From NCBI GenBank assembly GCA_046496815.1, contig JAWOGN010000212.1, forward strand, positions 1-11,024: 11,024 bases of DNA, read 5' to 3'. How positions within the stretch are numbered: position 1 is the stretch's first letter; every line of letters starts with the position of its first letter. The notes below the pieces were generated by a model. The model saw nothing but the letters and a program-made list of their open reading frames with translations, had not been told where the DNA came from and did not search any database. Shown piece by piece: positions 9,093-11,024 of the stretch. Origin of the DNA: JAWOGN01 sp046496815 (GTDB taxonomy: Bacteria; Desulfobacterota; DSM-4660; Desulfatiglandales; Desulfatiglandaceae). A program made the position numbers and the translations under genes.

Positions 9093-9314
9093 ATTTTCAG
9101 TATGCCAATTGATATTTAGTTTCCGTTGAGTAACGGCGCAGTCACGAAGATAAAGATTGATCAGGGTTTGGTAAGGAATACCGGTTTCCTCAGACATGGA
9201 TTTGAAATACGAAACAGTATCACAGTCCAGTCGCATGGTAACCGGTTGTTTTAAATATTTTATATAAGGGTTTTTGCGTCCCTTCATTTTAGAAAAATCG
9301 TAATGGTCTCTCAT
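9069..9314 (-). CDS. brnA: BrnA antitoxin (ribbon-helix-helix)
   Basis: An 81-residue antitoxin of the BrnA family. The C-terminal ribbon-helix-helix shows VTMRLDCDTVSYFKSMSEETGIPYQTLINLYLRDCA (about residues 25-60), the signature of BrnA; the N-terminal part (MRDHYDFSKMKGRKNPYIK) binds the toxin. ATG 9314 overlaps the brnT stop in ATGA, giving tight translational coupling in the usual toxin-first order; an upstream TTG at 9329 is unlikely. BrnA neutralises BrnT and autorepresses the operon. The last residues (ENAEQDASH) are encoded by the left arm of the attC-like element, so the tail seems to have been extended into cassette sequence beyond the conserved domain. Confidence 0.88.
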   Translation of the reverse strand: MRDHYDFSKMKGRKNPYIKYLKQPVTMRLDCDTVSYFKSMSEETGIPYQTLINLYLRDCAVTQRKLNINWHTENAEQDASH

Positions 9315-9595
9315 TTTCTGTACCCCCAATATTGATTTTTTTCATCGCTATCAGCTTTTCTGGCAGATATAATTCTAATACTTGTATCACTTTCCCGAAA
9401 ACAGTGGCAGACGACGAGAACCCTTAGTTTAAAACTTATTCCAAGTAAGATGAAACGGTCTTCATCATCGGAATGGTCCGGATCAAAAAATTGAATTGCA
9501 TTCTCGTCGTAAAAAACCGAACGTGCTTCATCGAAAGAAATACCATGTTTTTTTACATTAGCCCTTTCCTTCCGTTTGTCCCATTCGAATCGCAA
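9311..9595 (-). CDS. brnT: BrnT toxin (RelE-like ribonuclease)
   Basis: A 94-residue BrnT (DUF497) toxin, a RelE-fold RNase that inhibits translation. Family blocks in order are FEWDKRKERANVKKHGISFDEARSVFYD (3-30), DEDRFILLGIS (45-55), RVLVVCHCFRESDTSIRIISARKA (58-81) and a terminal YWGYRK. Catalytic-type residues of the family (Lys and His in KKHG, and the Arg/Ser-Ala-Arg region) are present. The start is read as TTG 9595 because this matches the normal N-terminus and no ATG is available. It lies only about 9 bases from the predicted transcription start, so translation may be nearly leaderless. Paired with brnA by a 4-base overlap. Length is normal, so the system looks intact. Confidence 0.9.
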   Translation of the reverse strand: MRFEWDKRKERANVKKHGISFDEARSVFYDENAIQFFDPDHSDDEDRFILLGISFKLRVLVVCHCFRESDTSIRIISARKADSDEKNQYWGYRK

Positions 9596-9598
9596 TTC

Positions 9599-9625
9599 AA
9601 TTATGCGTACATTGTACTTATAATT
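9599..9625 (-). promoter_or_regulatory. Palindromic operator of brnTA
   Basis: A 27-base near-perfect dyad: outer arms AATTAT/ATAATT and inner arms GTAC/GTAC, separated by 2-base mismatches and a 3-base centre. It covers the -10 box and reaches 4 bases from the TTG start. Its symmetry fits a ribbon-helix-helix dimer or tetramer, so BrnA autorepression is inferred; BrnA is known to repress brnTA in Brucella. Confidence 0.65.
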
Positions 9626-9638
9626 TTGAAAATGTCAA
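9611..9638 (-). promoter_or_regulatory. Sigma70 promoter of brnTA
   Basis: On the minus strand TTGACA (9638-9633) and TACAAT (9616-9611) are separated by 16 bases; the -35 is perfect and the -10 matches 5 of 6. The predicted start near 9604 leaves only about 9 leader bases before the TTG codon of brnT. Confidence 0.65.
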
Positions 9639-9647
9639 GATCCAAGT

Positions 9648-9824
9648 TCAAGCCGAACTCCCATCGTCACGGGCATCAATCCTATCCTCAGCCTCTTTTG
9701 CCCATAATTTGTCAATTTCCTTATCGGGCTTGTCAAGACTTGATATCAGCTTATCGATGAGCTGAGCCTTTTCGAAAGGGCTAAACGCTGAAGCCTCTTC
9801 AAAAATATTGTCTGTATTCGCCAC
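9648..9824 (-). pseudogene. Addiction-module antitoxin-like protein, C-terminally truncated
   Basis: Read from GTG 9824 it encodes 58 residues: ANTDNIFEEASAFSPFEKAQLIDKLISSLD, then KEIDKLWAKEAEDRIDARDDG. This matches the short 'putative addiction module component' antitoxins normally paired with a RelE/ParE toxin. Such proteins usually continue for a further 15-20 residues after the RI.A...G stretch; here the frame ends with SSA and a stop. No RelE/ParE partner follows, and brnT lies downstream instead. The break falls next to GTTCGGC (9658-9652), the complement of the attC core upstream of the VOC gene. The reading frame runs further 5' into RAYT-derived sequence, but those residues are out of frame with the RAYT and not part of the family. 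Confidence 0.65.
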
Positions 9825-9994
9825 GTGACCATGTAGTTCAGAATCTTCAAACCATACCGCTTCCTTGCCTGATATGACCATTGCAGATACCGACGCCGAT
9901 CCTTCAAGAATTTGAGCAGGAATTCTCTCTTATGGCATCGATGGGTGATATGTCAGGTATACCCGGGGATATAATGCCGCTTCGCTCTCGCCAT
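9825..9994 (-). pseudogene. RAYT transposase 5' fragment with nonsense mutation
   Basis: The minus strand from ATG 9994 reads MARAKRHYIPGYT, then TGA, then HITHRCHKREFLLKFLKDRR and a further 25 residues ending ILNYMVT. This is the N-terminal 57 residues of the same protein family as the intact gene at 7538-8323. The TGA (9955-9953) replaces the conserved Trp14, most simply TGG to TGA. Similarity ends just before the HUH motif, at the point where the antitoxin-like frame begins, so the catalytic core is missing. It is a dead second copy. Confidence 0.8.
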
Positions 9995-10041
9995 AGTCTC
10001 TTGCCAATGACGTCCTTTTCGGCCTCAAAAAAGTCCATATA

Positions 10042-10067
10042 GGCGATTTTCAGCTGCCAAAATCGCC
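10042..10067. repeat. Perfect 9-base inverted repeat
   Basis: GGCGATTTT (10042-10050) and AAAATCGCC (10059-10067) flank an 8-base loop. It sits between the dead RAYT fragment and the IS91-type fragment, with no coding sequence around it. It could be a REP-like palindrome, an insertion-sequence end or a terminator; no long T tract follows on either strand. Confidence 0.5.
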
Positions 10068-10107
10068 AATTATCCATTTGAAATCAATCACTTTCCGCGA
10101 CCCCAAT

Positions 10108-10626
10108 TTAACAAAGCTCGATGAAAGCCAAAATTCTCATTTGGCCCTTGCACTTGGGACACGTCAAGGGATCCACTTCATATATCTTTTGAATCAACCT
10201 GGCCCAGTTTTTCCGGTATTGTTTGGATGATCCATCCGATTCCAAAATTGAGGGTATTAGTTCATCGTGATCTTGTTTTTTCCGTTTGCCCCGGGAAACA
10301 TCACTATAATAGCCATAGTATCTGACCATTTGCTCTCCCTTATTGGGAACATGGCTGCACATAGCGGCCAACCATTCGATCGCATCGAAGACCTTCTCGT
10401 CTTTCCCATCCTTAGATTGGTAAATGACTTTTGATTCCTCTGGAATGTAGGACATTCTTTCCTGGGAGAAAGAGGCGCGGATGATGTATCGGGCGAGGTT
10501 TTCCATGGCCTCTTCATGTCCAGGCTGAATTCTGGATCCACAGAACACGTTGAAACCCGAATGACGCCACTTCATGAGCATGTCAAACAGGTCTTCGGTG
10601 ATTTTGCCCTTTGAGAGCGACAACAT
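10108..10626 (-). pseudogene. IS91-type transposase C-terminal fragment
   Basis: 172 residues of the C-terminal half of an IS91-family transposase (Y2 HUH type, rolling-circle-like transposition). Recognisable blocks are GKITEDLFDMLMKWRHSGF, ENLARYIIRASFS, MSYIPEESKVIYQSKDGK, FDAIEWLAAMCSHVPNKGEQMVRYYGYYSD and WARLIQKIYEVDPLTCPKCKGQMRI with its CxxC. The N-terminal catalytic part (HUH and tyrosines) is missing and the C-terminus stops earlier than usual after ILAFIELC. The apparent start (ATG 10626) is a by-product of truncation next to the dispersed repeat at 10634. A shorter relative of the same segment, in the same orientation, is at 598-803. Not functional as a transposase. Confidence 0.82.
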
Positions 10627-10630
10627 GAAA

Positions 10631-11023
10631 TCAGGAGATCGCTTTGTCGCTTCGCTCCTCGCAATGACCGGTGAAATGACTTTTTACGAGACCATCAATC
10701 TTATTTCTTTGATTATATTTGTCTAAAAATCCGATCCACTCCACTGTCATGGTGATGGCACCAAAACTTTCCTCTACCCGACCTTTGAGGATATAGGGTC
10801 GCGCTGCGTTTAACCTGTGGCAGTATCGATTGTATACTCCCGGGAACAGCACGGTTTCATAGATGCCTGTCTGGTCCTCGAAAGAAATGAACCTCATGGT
10901 TTCCCCGTCCTTGGTATGTACCGTTTTGCCGGTGATCTGCCATCCGATGGTGGTGACCTGTTTTCCCACCCATGAATGAAGGTCCCTGGCACGGACATAA
11001 TTCAGATGTTGCAGGATGTTCTT
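10631..11023 (-). CDS. dnaE: DNA polymerase III alpha subunit-like protein, C-terminal OB domain (5' end outside window)
   Basis: The frame is open from the window edge on the minus strand and ends at TGA 10633-10631. It carries the C-terminal OB-fold region of a DnaE-type replicative or repair polymerase: ARDLHSWVGKQVTTIGW, ITGKTVHTKDGETMRFISFED, TGIYETVLFPGVYNRYCH, RPYILKGRVEESFGAITMTVEW. The catalytic PHP, palm and finger domains would lie beyond the window. Whether this is the main replicative DnaE or a second, error-prone-type copy cannot be told. After the OB strand (WIGFLDKYNQRNKIDG) the last residues (GHCEERSDKAIS) are encoded by a dispersed repeat, so the natural C-terminus has probably been replaced. 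The apparent internal GTG at 10969 is not the start. Confidence 0.8.
   Translation of the reverse strand, partial: KNILQHLNYVRARDLHSWVGKQVTTIGWQITGKTVHTKDGETMRFISFEDQTGIYETVLFPGVYNRYCHRLNAARPYILKGRVEESFGAITMTVEWIGFLDKYNQRNKIDGLVKSHFTGHCEERSDKAIS
10634..10669 (-). repeat. Dispersed 'CATTGCGAGGAGCGAAGCGA'-type repeat
   Basis: On the minus strand this is a short interspersed repeat, GTCATTGCGAGGAGCGAAGC followed by GACAAAGCGATCTCC. I recognise it as a repeat scattered through many bacterial genomes, often intergenic. Here it is read as the end of the dnaE-like frame and forms the junction with the IS91-type fragment. Confidence 0.65.
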
Positions 11024-11024
11024 G

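Noticed and set aside
9825..9881. N-terminal extension of the antitoxin-like frame to 9881
   Set aside because: Those codons are RAYT-derived sequence read out of frame; the family match starts at the GTG at 9824.
9953..9955. In-frame TGA in the RAYT fragment as a second selenocysteine codon
   Set aside because: It replaces a conserved Trp, not Cys, and the copy lacks its catalytic region, so a TGG to TGA nonsense mutation is the simple explanation.

Overview
The window looks like an anaerobic Desulfobacterota (sulfate-reducer-type) chromosome. The evidence is a ferredoxin-dependent 2-oxoacid oxidoreductase, a PerR-like/KatG oxygen-defence pair in an otherwise anaerobic setting, a probable selenocysteine codon in a thioredoxin-fold gene, and many RAYT, IS91-like and dispersed-repeat fragments. 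This lineage assignment is inferred from gene content; no marker gene is present.

Left part (1-3692, + strand): the 3' end of a 2-oxoacid:ferredoxin oxidoreductase beta subunit comes first. A short, frameshifted IS91-type transposase scrap (- strand) follows. Next is a two-gene unit with a plausible sigma70 promoter: a thioredoxin-fold/TPR-like protein whose reading frame contains TGA exactly where the first active-site Cys should be (U-I-G-C), then a complete GH15 glucoamylase-type hydrolase. A start at the downstream ATG would lose the N-terminal strand and the redox motif. The strong ribosome-binding site lies at the GTG upstream of the TGA.

Middle part (3835-7463, - strand): a decayed hipBA toxin-antitoxin locus (hipB frameshifted, hipA internally deleted) is followed by about 400 bases with no recognisable gene. 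Then comes a perR-katG operon with a strong promoter, a Fur/PerR-type box over the expected transcription start, a 4-base intergenic gap and a candidate terminator after katG.

Right part (7538-11023, - strand): this is a mosaic accessory region. It holds an intact RAYT (Y1 REP-associated tyrosine transposase), a VOC-family gene, and a BrnT/BrnA toxin-antitoxin operon. It also holds a truncated addiction-module antitoxin, a nonsense-mutated fragment of a second RAYT, a larger IS91-type transposase fragment, and the C-terminal OB-fold end of a DnaE-type polymerase whose last codons lie in a dispersed repeat. Between brnA and the VOC gene is a 136-base element with the architecture of an integron attC site. 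The VOC stop codon also lies in a core-site sequence. Together these suggest a small integrase-less cassette cluster (CALIN-like) carrying brnTA and the VOC gene, possibly joined to the broken antitoxin gene at a core-like heptamer.

The two most promising leads are the UGA-containing thioredoxin gene upstream of the GH15 gene and the attC-bounded brnTA/VOC cassettes. Three toxin-antitoxin families occur here, and only brnTA appears intact.
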